The position numbers and the translations under genes were made by a program. A stretch of 64,000 nucleotides of DNA from Chimonanthus salicifolius (Eukaryota; Streptophyta; Magnoliopsida; Laurales; Calycanthaceae), in the NCBI GenBank assembly GCA_013350335.1, contig CM023538.1, positions 59,633,080-59,697,079 of the forward strand, in the 5' to 3' direction. Shown here one piece after another: positions 49,201 through 56,700 of this stretch; positions within the stretch are counted from its first letter, which is position 1, and each line of letters begins with the position of its first letter. Under the pieces are notes generated by a model. It did no database searches. It saw only the letters and a list, made by a program, of their open reading frames with translations, and was not told the origin of the DNA.

Positions 49201-51043
49201 TTTTATTTGTAAGAGAAGAAGAATGATTTAAAAGAGAACAAAAGGTCTAATTCAAGGTGTAATGGGTAGGGAATTAAGGGTTCCTTGTTAAGGATGTCTT
49301 TGGTGTGGTATAAATATTTAATACCTCGCTATTCTCTTTGTACTTCTTTTTATTTTAATAAATTTTGTGATGTTACTGATTCAGGAAAAAAAAGTCTAAT
49401 TCAAGGTAAACAGCCCCCTAAATGTGAACACAACATGGTTACCCACATAAATTGTGGCCAAGTCATGCATGTGATCTCATTGATGCATCTTCTATAGATT
49501 GTTTACATAACTAAAACATAGCCCATGTCTCTATTGCTACTACTTACGTGACCCATGACTCTACAACTCCTTTTTCTTGGTAAACTAAACCCATGATTCG
49601 GCAACTACTTTTTAGGTAACTACACCCATGATGTAATACAAAGTCAAGTACAAGAGACACCTAAACCCACCCCACTAACATTCAACAACTTCAAACACCT
49701 CCATGCACATGGATGTTACAATAATATCCCTAGTTATGTACAAGGCCTATAACAAAGAAAAGAACGTACAATAAAGAGATCCACCCCAAAGAGGGTATGA
49801 GGAAACTGTACCAATCTGAAAAAACACAAGATTATAAGAAAATTGCTAGAACATGATAGTCCACTTATCACATTCGTAACTAATTCTCATTGAATTGATT
49901 TAGCAAGCAACCCAGCAAAAGAGTTCTAGCCATTGTTCAATGAATGATATTCTTCCTGATGTGCTCGTTGACATTTTTAAAGAGAATGCTTTATCCTCAA
50001 AGATTCATTGGTTCTTTTCTCCCCAAACAAACTAGGTAACAGTCAAGGATACAATTTTCTACATGTCTTAACATTGAATACCTAATAGCTTTGAGTGAGG
50101 GGAGAAGAGGAAGAAGAAGAGGTTTTGGCAAAGAGTACATGGAAAGAAAAGACTCCACTACATTCTTTGGTCTAAACTTCTAATTTTACTCTTAAAAATT
50201 TAGTAACAAACACGTCAATGTTCTAGTTAGGTTTTAAAGGACTGATGGTATGGTAATCTTGGAAAATAATGTTAAGTACTAGAATATTCTATGAAGGATC
50301 TGTGAATGATCCATGCAGTTTTTAAAAAAAAATCCATAGACAGTGGTGAAATGTCCGACACAAGTGTCACAAATTTTAAAGAATTCGTGCAACCTGGGTT
50401 CAGACACAGCAGGTTTCAATCAGAACCAGTGATCCGCTCTAATTATAATAAAGAAAACTGACCAAAAGTAGAAACCTATTTTCTTGGTTTATTATTTACA
50501 TTGTTTCACATTAGCAGACCTCATGGTCCAACTTAATCAAACTTGACATTAACCAGTTTGGGTAAAGCAATCCACTTACGTGGTTTTTGCTCCCTTCTCG
50601 TTATTTATGGTCAAGCTAATTTTGTTATTTCCCTTTTAGAAGAATGTGGATTATTTTATTGATTGGTTTGGCTGGCCTCTCATCATTCAAGTTCTCTGTT
50701 ATCCACATTATTCTTGCGTTCTGCCACACATTTGCATGTCGTCTATCAGATGAATGTCAGACTGATCAAATTGACTTTTTTTCCTGCCATTATTGGTCTA
50801 CAGTAGAATCAACACTGTAAAGTTTGGATGTGATGAACTAAGTGGGGTGTGCTTTGGGAAATATATTCCTTTGGAACGTGTGGTGTGCTTGAGGGGGAAA
50901 ATGTTTGAATTGTGTCATTTTTTACACCATTGGTTGACTTTTTCCATTTTTGTTAATAGTGATATTTTCAATCTGTTGTATGCATTGTGCATTAAAAACT
51001 TTTTCTTTTTCATCCATTTTTTACACTGCAGGCGAAGAAGTAG
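7898..51043 (+). CDS. TBC-domain Rab GTPase-activating protein, 11 exons over 43 kb
   Basis: Exons: 7898-7990, 15255-15350, 19707-19810, 25807-26141, 28884-29006, 31214-31302, 41794-41899, 44139-44236, 46242-46490, 48550-48633, 51032-51043. All junctions are GT-AG, phases agree, and the sum is 1,389 nt (462 residues plus stop). The protein starts MWRDPGAPVDSFYEVRPEC, as in short plant TBC proteins. The TBC domain runs from about residue 64 to 360. It has R70xxxW74 (PSIRGEVW), the IxxDxxR arginine-finger motif I209-GLDVL-R215 split across exons 4/5, and the glutamine finger Q250 in GYCQG split across exons 5/6. SDLCSPMI, DADAFWCFERLMRR-like and GGGDYLF blocks follow, with a Lys-rich end LKKAKK. 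It should stimulate GTP hydrolysis by a Rab in membrane traffic; the Rab partner is unknown. Exon 4 carries a Ser-rich linker before the catalytic part. The donor of intron 1 (GTTCCT) and acceptor of intron 6 (TTTAAAG) are weak. No coding break is seen. Confidence 0.93.
8767..10306 (+). mobile_element. Truncated/internally deleted LINE with 14-bp TSD
   Basis: A 14-bp duplication TGATTGCTTAAATT flanks it at 8753-8766 and 10307-10320, and it ends in a 3' poly(A). Open frames at 8756-9355 (Pro/Ser-rich) and 9539-9817 (EWIDQRMLEVGRNLG...) resemble the end of a plant L1-type ORF1. The tail 10190-10292 is a T/C-rich 3' UTR of plant LINE type. Endonuclease and RT are absent, so it is an internally deleted copy. 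The SINE at 9808 is inserted into it. Confidence 0.8.
9808..9976 (+). mobile_element. tRNA-derived SINE (family A) nested in a LINE
   Basis: A box TGTAGCTCAGCTGGTTA and B box GGGTTCAAGCC are spaced as in tRNA genes. The body CTTGGTGTGCCTTAGGGGTAGGGG and tail TTTTCCACACGTAAATTC plus 17 A match the copy at 816. It interrupts LINE sequence, so it is younger than that LINE. A flanking duplication is unclear (perhaps AATTA). Confidence 0.8.
10616..10675 (+). repeat. Short tandem duplication
   Basis: The 31-bp unit starting GGATTTAGAGGCATCTTAAG is present twice in direct tandem. Confidence 0.7.
10720..11060 (+). pseudogene. RNase H-domain fragment of a LINE
   Basis: Read with frameshifts and stops it gives KFNIHGAVRG...IVGGVLHGL, then SNEAKLLSIKEVFKIL, then FIVEGDSTNAQRWA. 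These match the RNase H pattern KxNxDG, E-A-L and EGDS of plant non-LTR elements. The first catalytic Asp is His here and several stops occur, so it is dead. Confidence 0.6.
11062..11105 (+). repeat. Poly(G) tract (28 G uninterrupted at 11069-11096)
   Basis: A G-rich run with only one C and one T, in TBC intron 1. On the sense strand it could form a G-quadruplex. Its length may also be an assembly artefact. Confidence 0.8.
11120..11880 (+). repeat. Degenerate tandem repeat, about 105 bp period
   Basis: Units carry TTAAGATTGGAT(T/C)TG, CCAACAT(T/A)A(C/T)(C/T)ATGTTA and AAAATGACTAGAAAAAATA-like stretches recurring about every 105 bp. They are complementary to the units at 6180-6950. No coding signal. 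Confidence 0.5.
12584..12944 (+). repeat. Tandem duplication of about 170-185 bp
   Basis: 12584-12758 and 12775-12944 both run from ATAATTTTATGGAGTC through ATTGTTAGAGGATTTTAAGA to AATGTCACTTG and CTCCTTCTTA. The copies differ by point changes and small indels. A shorter related direct repeat (CATTGTATGGTGATAA) lies at about 13035 and 13275. Confidence 0.75.
14491..14934 (-). mobile_element. Mariner-like element remnant with transposase C-terminus
   Basis: Terminal inverted repeats CTCCCTCCGTCCCAAAATAC (left) and CTCCCTCTGTCCCAAAGTAC (complement of right) abut TA on both sides, the mariner/Stowaway pattern. The minus frame within encodes QKFNNVFLTMQQCMIETM, then YKIPH and KEGRLPIML, which match the C-terminal end of plant mariner transposases. 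The catalytic DDD region is gone, so it is an internally deleted, non-autonomous copy of 444 bp. The left TIR is followed by a second copy of CCCAAAGTACTTGTC. Confidence 0.85.
15781..16023 (-). pseudogene. RNase H-domain fragment (LINE), antisense
   Basis: The minus frame reads AKDCRGQVLFLFSE, VEMVSIRKALALWL, then ELVINGNLVNEIKWA and KLALVAREIREL. This is the second half of a plant RNase H-like domain. Asp of the usual 'EGDS' motif is replaced (VING N), so it is inactive. Sequence to 16211 may be its upstream part. Confidence 0.55.
16453..16484 (+). repeat. Poly(G) tract (22 G)
   Basis: A 22-G run at 16453-16474 followed by CGGCGGGGTG. It is the second long G run in the TBC introns. Confidence 0.8.
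16740..17106 (+). repeat. GA-rich low-complexity stretch
   Basis: Several AGAG runs (16808-16828, 17083-17106) and purine-rich sequence on the sense strand. Apparent ORFs here are low complexity. Confidence 0.7.
17525..17905 (+). repeat. GTCC-periodic degenerate satellite
   Basis: CCGTCCAGCCCATTCATAGC occurs three times at 17600-17705. Before and after it, GTCC recurs about every 15-30 bp in the form (C/T)(C/T)GTCCA(T/G/A)G(G/A)... up to CCATGGACGG. It appears to be built from a short GTCC-containing unit. Confidence 0.6.
18948..19036 (+). repeat. 45-bp tandem duplication
   Basis: The unit starting GTCACTATGATTAGAACG is present twice head to tail with one or two differences. Confidence 0.85.
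21516..22019 (-). pseudogene. RNase H domain of the same LINE
   Basis: Contains KLNFDGSCVQ, DYGGIVGNGSGG, DAKLYALWRG and IEGDSKIVVSW, the order of plant RNase H-like domains. Asp and Glu positions are partly kept (the usual E-A is D-A). It is the last domain before the LINE 3' UTR. Confidence 0.85.
23369..24136 (-). pseudogene. Reverse transcriptase domain of the 21.3-25.2 kb LINE
   Basis: 255 codons open, covering RT motifs from SLIPKK through LDIQKAYDKVNWEFL, RQGDPLSPYL and HLQYANDTVLF. In active enzymes the last motif is ADD; here the first Asp is Asn. The frame is shifted at both ends relative to the rest of ORF2. Confidence 0.85.
26980..27130 (-). mobile_element. Short antisense LINE 3' tail
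   Basis: A T-run at 26980-26995 is followed by TTTGAACAGTTTACAAG...GATAGACC, the complement of a LINE 3' UTR ending in poly(A). A similar tail begins near 26702. Boundaries are uncertain. Confidence 0.4.
27622..27703 (+). mobile_element. 82-bp LINE 3' tail with 12-bp TSD
   Basis: TCACCATCATCT occurs at 27610-27621 and 27704-27715. Between them is TCTTTCTCTTTGTTGTTTTTGTAC..., a plant LINE 3' end, and a poly(A). It is an extreme 5' truncation. Confidence 0.75.
28639..28803. mobile_element. 165-bp fold-back MITE just upstream of exon 5
   Basis: The left arm AAAATGCTAAACTTACCCTC...TGATGTGGCAAGT pairs with the complement of the right arm, ACTTGCCACATGAGCAT...GAGGGTATGTGTAGCGTCTC. The right end is 80 bp from the exon 5 acceptor. 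The flanking duplication is unclear. Confidence 0.65.
29425..29597 (+). mobile_element. tRNA-derived SINE (family B)
   Basis: A-box-like GGGTAGCTCATTTGGC and a perfect B box GGTTCGACTCC lie about 45 bp apart. The body TGGAGCTTGCAGGTGGCTTC...GTGGGGTGGGATACCCCACG differs from family A. It is in TBC intron 5; I see no clean duplication. Confidence 0.65.
29850..30310 (-). pseudogene. Ty1/copia RNase H and C-terminal fragment
   Basis: The minus strand, with frameshifts, reads DIDYADCQNDGKLTSSYF, FIRGDLVKWKTEKLN, then AEAEHNAMVQG and later YVRNQLADLF...VLGKLTID. These match the copia RNase H blocks (DADWAG, K-S-T-S-G, SAEAEYxA) and the terminal 'GDQLADxFTK...LGMxDI'. No LTR is identified next to it. 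Confidence 0.75.
31631..31675 (+). repeat. (CAT)n microsatellite
   Basis: Fifteen uninterrupted TCA/CAT units in TBC intron 6. Confidence 0.95.
32205..33475 (-). mobile_element. 5'-truncated LINE copy, same family, 17-bp TSD
   Basis: ATGGTGGGGCTGTTTTT flanks it at 32188-32204 and 33476-33492, with poly(A) at the low end. The open frame 32910-33416 encodes TIDNLRLRKIIIVNACPLYLA (zf-RVT region), ERNKRIFQGKE and the RNase H start LLKFNFDGS, close to the copy at 21.3-25.2 kb. The 3' end GGTAACTTCATTAATCAA is shared too. It carries a nested 207-bp LTR. Confidence 0.9.
32550..32756 (+). mobile_element. 207-bp solo LTR/TRIM-like insert with 5-bp TSD
   Basis: It begins TGTAACGACCC and ends GGGGGTATTACA (TG...CA with TGTAA/TTACA ends). 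TAACT is duplicated at 32545-32549 and 32757-32761. Removing it makes the host LINE collinear with its sister copy at 21.6 kb. It contains GTGATATTGTCCGCTTTGG and CCGATGTGGAACTT, motifs seen in plant TRIM-type LTRs. No internal region is present. Strand is arbitrary. Confidence 0.85.
33849..33877. repeat. (AT)n microsatellite
   Basis: Pure AT run in TBC intron 6. Confidence 0.95.
34480..34680 (-). mobile_element. Antisense LINE-tail-like segment
   Basis: TTTTTTTGAGAGGTAAAAATAAAATTTCATTAAAAAAG resembles the complement of a LINE 3' end. Boundaries are unclear. Confidence 0.4.
34680..34866 (+). repeat. Tandem 93-bp duplication
   Basis: Two units, 34680-34772 and 34773-34866, each starting GAGATGGAAGTA and containing CTGGGGCTGTTTGGTAGGCT. 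The block is followed at 34895-34918 by a C-rich run. Confidence 0.9.
36052..38127 (-). mobile_element. Decayed non-autonomous copia-like LTR element
   Basis: Two direct repeats, 36052-36220 and 37970-38127, share CATTAATCCACTA, AGAGATCATAAT and CTTAATATGTCCTAA. On the minus strand they start T(G/A)TTAGGACATATTAAG and the better copy ends TGTTAACA. The 3 bases after it start TGCTACAAAGCC, a degenerate tRNA-Met primer site. Before the other LTR is the purine-rich TTTGAATGGGG. The 1.75 kb interior is pyrimidine-rich on the minus strand, without gag or pol. No target duplication is left. Confidence 0.6.
39735..40213 (+). mobile_element. Probable LINE 3' end with poly(A)
   Basis: T-rich 3' UTR-like sequence (TTTTCCTTGTACTTTCTTCTCACTC...) ending in a 12-A run at 40201. 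No domain is readable and the 5' limit is a guess. Confidence 0.35.
40720..41439. mobile_element. 720-bp hAT-type element with 8-bp TSD
   Basis: Ends CAGTGTTTTAAAAACCGA and the complement of TCGGTTTTTAAAACACTG are near-perfect inverted repeats. GTTCAAAC is duplicated exactly at 40712-40719 and 41440-41447. There is no transposase. A GC-richer core (40915-41110) with CGATGTGGGACTGGG may be a second nested repeat. It lies 355 bp before TBC exon 7. Confidence 0.9.
41900..44138 (+). other. TBC intron 7 (2.2 kb)
   Basis: Holds the compound GA repeat at 42945-43218. No mobile or coding signal is seen elsewhere in it. Confidence 0.8.
42945..43218 (+). repeat. Three-unit compound repeat: GA run plus about 60-bp spacer
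   Basis: Each unit is a spacer (TGTCAAAGTTCCATAATGGA...TTGAGGTGTCACACG-type) followed by a (GA)n run. Runs lie at about 42998-43035, 43091-43129 and 43182-43210. The first spacer is the most diverged. Confidence 0.9.
44237..46241 (+). other. TBC intron 8 (2.0 kb)
   Basis: 44480-44770 and 45540-45810 look like antisense LINE remnants (GGTAACCATAATTTTATTAAA; a minus frame with EQFGRKRTMGGF), but too weak to assign. A (CA)n run lies at 45319-45341. Confidence 0.5.
46491..48549 (+). other. TBC intron 9 (2.1 kb)
   Basis: Contains the SINE at 47046-47240. The rest has no recognisable content. Confidence 0.8.
47046..47240 (-). mobile_element. tRNA-derived SINE (family C) with 9-bp TSD
   Basis: On the minus strand the A box is GTAGCTCAACTGGTGG and the B box GGGTTCGAGTCC, followed by an A-run. 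GCACTAGTT is duplicated at 47037-47045 and 47241-47249. The body (GGGAGGTCATG..., CTCCCAGGAGTTTTAGG) differs from families A and B. Confidence 0.85.
48634..51031 (+). other. TBC intron 10 (2.4 kb)
   Basis: A poly(A)-ended, LINE-tail-like T-rich stretch lies at about 49300-49392. Otherwise nothing is recognised. The intron separates the last 3 codons and stop from the rest of the gene. Confidence 0.6.
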
Positions 51044-51395
51044 GTCAGTCATGAGGGCAATGTACCATATGATACAGATTGATAGCATGGTATTCTCACA
51101 AAATGAGCAACCTGCCAGCTTTCTTTAAATACAAATCTCGGTTTAGAGCGTGGTGATTCTATACATATCCTTCATACCACTTTCTTTTTCTGTTTCATCT
51201 GTACCGGTGAGCACAATTGTGAGATCCTTGTATTAAATTTATAAGGTTATAAGATTCTATATTCTTTTTTCTTTCGAAAAGAAAGGTCATATAATCTTCC
51301 CCTTTTTGTTGTATACCTTTGCATTACGAGGGTATTATTATCATTACCACTTGTTGTGGTTCTTTATTTTTGAGACACAATCCATACTCAATAAA
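51044..51395 (+). promoter_or_regulatory. Likely 3' UTR of the TBC gene with AATAAA
   Basis: Follows the stop codon at 51041-51043. AATAAA occurs at 51390-51395; a weaker TATTAAAT lies near 51231. The true cleavage site is not visible. Confidence 0.35.
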
Positions 51396-53270
51396 ATCAT
51401 TCAAAATTTACATTTATTGAGTTCTATCTGGATGAGACATTCAATAGTCTGTTTTGTCTTAGTTTTTGAGAAGAAATTCAAACATCTCTCCCTCACTAAC
51501 TACAGAGACACTACTGGTTGAGAGACTCCTCCCACCAAGGAGATGTTCAGTCTTGCAGAAGTAATTATGTAATTAACAGTTTACTATAAATTAAAACTTC
51601 ATAAAACATGGCAACGCTTTCGGCCAGATGTATTGTCGCATACACTGCTAGAAATCCCCAGTCTATCTTATATATAATGATGAAGTAAAAGCACAAGTAG
51701 AATCAATAGAATAAGGTCAAGCAGATCAGCTCAGTCATAGGGCCACCATTCAACTTAAGTCCTGTCCAACGGACACTAACTGATCTGTTGAATTACATCG
51801 AGACCACGATTTTGCATTGAATTATATAAACAAGTTCTACAAGCAATGCATTCTGCTACAAAACTATACCAACTATGTATGTTTTTAGTTCTTTCTTCTG
51901 AGAAATGTTCAGAACAATTACTTTTTCCAGACATTGAGTTGTGTTCTAAAAAAAATGAAGTGCAGGCATCAACAGATTAAAATTAATATAAGATTAAGTG
52001 AATATAATCATCTGGAGCAAGCTTTTTTCCTTTCTTTATTAACGTTGGTCATGTTTGGTTTCAAGAATATTAAGAATAGAATGGAATGAAATTGATGAAC
52101 TTTGTCTTGAGCCAGACTCGAGTTCATCTAACTTGTTCCATTCCGTTCTCACTGTTCCTAAAAGCAAACGAGCTCTTTAGGTTTTATTTTTGACCTGGAT
52201 GGATTGGATCCTACAAAAATGTTTAGAAAGTCCAAATCTGAATCATGAACATGATGGATTAAAGACAAGAAATAAATTGTCACGACTATTTTGCATTCTT
52301 GTATTTAATATTCTATACACTTTGTATTCAGTATTTTACATTTTAAATATTTTAATTAAACATTTTATAGATAAAATATGTATGAGCTTTTATTTTTTAC
52401 ATTTTCTAAGATTTTTGTTAATATTTTCATAATTCTTTGATGCTTAAAAAAATTGGCATGGGAGAATAGCAAACCTAGGCCCATATTGGTTATATCAATG
52501 CAATGGTCGTCGCTATTAAGTTTTGAGTTTTAAGTCTCAATTCAACCCAACTAAAATAGGTTGATTTTAAGTGCAAATTATAGCTATTTTTATGTGAAAT
52601 TTAGCTAAAAATGGCTTTTGATCTAGGTGAAAATTTTATGATATATGAGAAATATGAGAAAATTAGGATTATTTTTTTAGCCTCCTCGTTATTATTATTT
52701 ACTCTATTCATCTAAGATTGGAACTTATTATTTACATTCATATGGACATTGCTAATTATATTACAAAGTCTTGTTATCTAATTAGTGGTCTTTATTATGT
52801 TCCACAAGTAAATTTGCAAGATCATATACTACTTGCCTTGTGTTATGTTGTGGATTTATGATGGCTTGTGTAGCATAGCATTTTAAATAAATAAAGTAGA
52901 TTTTTATTGGTTAGAGACATTTGTTACAAATAATAACTTGCATATTTTATATTATACATTTTACATTGATGTTAAAAAATTTACTTGTTGGGTATGTAAT
53001 ATTTTTTTACTATTTAGTCAAATATCATTTATTTTAATTAATATTTAATAAATGACTTTACGTTACATGCAGAACACACATTATCACTAATTTAAATATT
53101 TTAAAATGTGAAACAAATAAAGGTAAAAAAATCACATAAATGTTCAACAAATGGGAACATGAAAGTGTTCATTTAGAGAGGTCCAATCAGGTGTCAACCA
53201 AGCTAGAACAATTTTGTTGTTGCTCGATAAGTTTACACAACATTATTATATGGTACGATAAGTTTATTTT
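51396..53270. other. AT-rich spacer between convergent genes
   Basis: No coding, RNA or mobile signal is recognised between the TBC 3' UTR and the SINE fragment. Confidence 0.5.
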
Positions 53271-53276
53271 ATGCAA

Positions 53277-53314
53277 GGTATCCCGCAGTTTTCCACACGT
53301 AAATTAAAAAAAAA
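53277..53314 (+). mobile_element. SINE family A 3' fragment
   Basis: GGTATCCCGCAGTTTTCCACACGTAAATT plus A-run is the 3' end of the family seen at 816 and 9808. No Pol III boxes remain. Confidence 0.7.
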
Positions 53315-53754
53315 CCTATCTAGAGTCTAGATTCTATGCTTGCAAGCATGCAGAGTTTTCCTACATCAATGTGCAAGTAATCATTTGCATTTTGCATTTT
53401 GCATTTTACTTTGGACATTGATTTGCATTTTACATTTTACTTCACACATTTTCCTTTGCACAATTAACAACTAGGGTATAAATGAATGGTAAAGCTGCTT
53501 TCAAATTTTCAGGCCTAATTGCCATCCTTAATGATACACGTTGGTCATACTCCTAAAATGCAAAATTTCAGCCAAATATCTAATTTAGAGGAGTGTCCTC
53601 TAATAGCATGAGATGAGTCTTACTGAGTGAAGTGACCATGAGGTAGAGCATCATCCAAACACTAAGCAAGGATTAAAATCTTTAAAATCGATAAAATGAT
53701 TTTAAAAACATTACATCTATTTTCCTAGCATCTAAGTTAATACATTTACAGGCG

Positions 53755-56700
53755 TCAAGCGACAGCAATCCCATCTGCATGACTACTTTCATCAGCAAAC
53801 TGAGGCTTTGGGTCCAAATCTATGAACTTGTTAGACATACTGGCTAGATGTGAAATGCTAACCCTTCCCTCACGTTTGATGTGATCTGCAACCGCTTGCA
53901 TTTCCTCATGTGATATGTATATGTACTTTCCACGGTCATCCATCACACCAGATAGTCGCCCTGTTATACAATCATGATCACCAATGCAAAATAACTTGGT
54001 TATGCTGTTTTTTATCAGTGCTCGCATTATTCAATCCTTGTCCAACATTAGGCAGTAAAGACGAGTAGCAGCAAAACTTACCCATACTTTCCAGCGATGT
54101 TATTCGATTGATACAGTCCTGCATAACCAGAAATAATAATCATGGTAGGAGCTAATAGAGACCAAACTACAAATCAAAATAATAGTCTCCTAAAATTAAT
54201 AAGTTCCTGAAAAAAGGATCAAAAAAAGAGAACTTGTAGATTTCAAGAGCATCTCTTTCATTTCCAGCTGATTATGATGACCACATTTCTGCATTTAGTG
54301 CAGATTCTACACCTAAAACCGCAGCAAAGCACACATGCATTCAATACAGATACAGTAATACATATCTAGTTACATGAGAATCATTTTTCTTCTCCTTACT
54401 TTTAAAGATTTAACCAGAGAGTGAGATTATATGCTGACATGGCGGTTAGAAGTACTTCAGACGTGTAGGCTTTCCTCCACTTTGTAAGGGAGCCCTTAAG
54501 TAAAAAAGGTGTTAAATGATCTTCCCTGTCCAGGTCTGTTTCTGATAGTCTAAGTCTCCAAAACTTGAATTCTTAGCTGCAACTTAAGAAATAAAATTTT
54601 AGACCAGTCGATAACCAAATTTAAGGTCACTTTCAAAGTTATGCTCAAAATTTGAGAAAATCCCAACTACAAAATTCAACCAATGATTCCTAGATGAAAT
54701 CCTCACATCTCACACAGATAAATAAATTTATTCCGAAGGAGAAAATTGAAACTCAAATTGGCGATACCTATAAAAGTAGTCTCAACAAAGAAAATTGTCA
54801 AAGGCCAGGTGTTAATTCCAAATCAAGATTTAAACACATAAGCACAATAATTCATGAACTAGAATTAAAATTCCACAAAAATTAAAATACAAAATTAAAC
54901 TAGAACATAAACTAGAAAAAAAAAATCACCAGGAGGGAGAAGAAAACTTGAACTTCAATTGAATGAGGGATGAATGCAATGGGCTCCCAAGGCCCTTATT
55001 TATAGTGAGAACAAAACCAAAAACCTACAAGGAGGTGCACGTCAACCTCTTTTACTTCTCTATGCTTTGCTAAAAACAACCAATTCACTCTCTTATTAAC
55101 ATGTGTCCTTGATGACATCATTAATACATATTTATCCCAAATAAGCTAAGAGGGAGGAATGCATGTGCTATGTTGGTTCCAAAGAGAGAAGACTGACATG
55201 TAGCAAGCATATCTTATCTTCTCAACTCGTCATTCACCCTTTTATCAAGCAAATAGGCCTCCAAAATGAGCTAACCAAGCCCAAAACACCTCCAATTGAG
55301 CCCTAACCCATATGTCTATAATATGGGCCTTCTAATTCACCATTCTAAGTCCCTTTAGACTCCTTAAAGGTCTTCGTTTTGCACCATCGAAATTGTCATG
55401 CAACTCAAAAGCAATTTGGACAATTTGGTCACCAATTTCTTCAATGTCTTCATTATGGGCCTCGATGTCCACATCATTCCCCCCTGGCTGGGAAGAAACA
55501 CATCCTCAAGTTGGTGTCAACATCATCTTGAGAGAGAAAATCACCAACCTGTTGTGCTTTCAGATCCACAATATTAAAAACATCTGAGATGTTGAGATCT
55601 GTGGAAGCTTGACCTGATAAGCATTATCTTTAATGCGCCACAACACTTTTCTTTTTCAACTTGTTGAAGTTGCAAATTGGAAAGTTCGTTCAAATGTACC
55701 ACACAAGATCACCAACACTAAACACCACTTTGTGACGATGTTTGTTGGCAGCATCCTCGTTAGAGAGCTCTATCTTCTGCAGAACTTGTTCATGAAGCTT
55801 CTTAATTTTTGCAGCCATGTCAACAGCTTCAAGATTAAAAATACCAATGCCATGGAAAGTGATAACTTGAGAAAATGGGATATACTTGCTACATCTTCAA
55901 TCTTATCTCTTTAGAACCAAAATAGCAAAGGAATCTCTCTCTCTTTTAGCACGGCTTATTTTGGATTTTCCTTCTTATTTTTTATTTTGGATACATATGT
56001 TATAATGATGTCATCAAGGACACATGTCAATAACATAGTGAATTGGTTGTTTTTCAGTAAACCATAAAGAAAGGACGTGGAGCGCACCCCCTTGTAGGAA
56101 ATTTTTTTTTCTTATTCTTGCCAAAACACTATTAAATAAGGACCTTGGAAGCCCATTGTATTCATCCCTGACGCTCAATTTTTCTTCTCCCCCTTTTGTG
56201 AGTTTCTATTTTTCTAGTTTATGTTTTAGTGTAATTTTGCATTTTAATTTTTCTGCAATTTTAATTCAAGTTCATGAATTATTTTGCTTGTTTGTTTAAA
56301 TTTTGGTATGAAACACTAATGAGCATTGGGCCTTTGAAAATTTTCTTTGTTGAGAGAACTTTCATAGGCATCGCCAAGTTGAGTTTCAATTTTCTCTTCT
56401 GGAGTGAAATTCAATTGGATCTTCATTGATTTGTGTGAGATCTGAGGATGTCATCTACAAATCCCAGGTTGAACTTTGAATTTCGGATTTTCTCAAATTT
56501 TGAGCTTGAATTTGAAATAACCTTAGATCCAGTTATCGATGGGTCTAAAATTTTCATGTCTCAAATTGTGGCTAAGAATTGAAGTTTTGGAAACTTACAC
56601 TGCATCAGTTTCTTCTCAAGTGTATTCTTTTTCTTAATAAAAAAAAATAGTAACCTTTCAGGAAAAAAGAAAAAGTACATTTTATTAAAAAATCTTAGGA

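Noticed and set aside
53961..54027. Upstream start (MRALIKNS...) for the DDRGK1 terminal exon
   Set aside because: This is intron; the acceptor AACAG at 53963-53961 and the preceding exon restore the family sequence.
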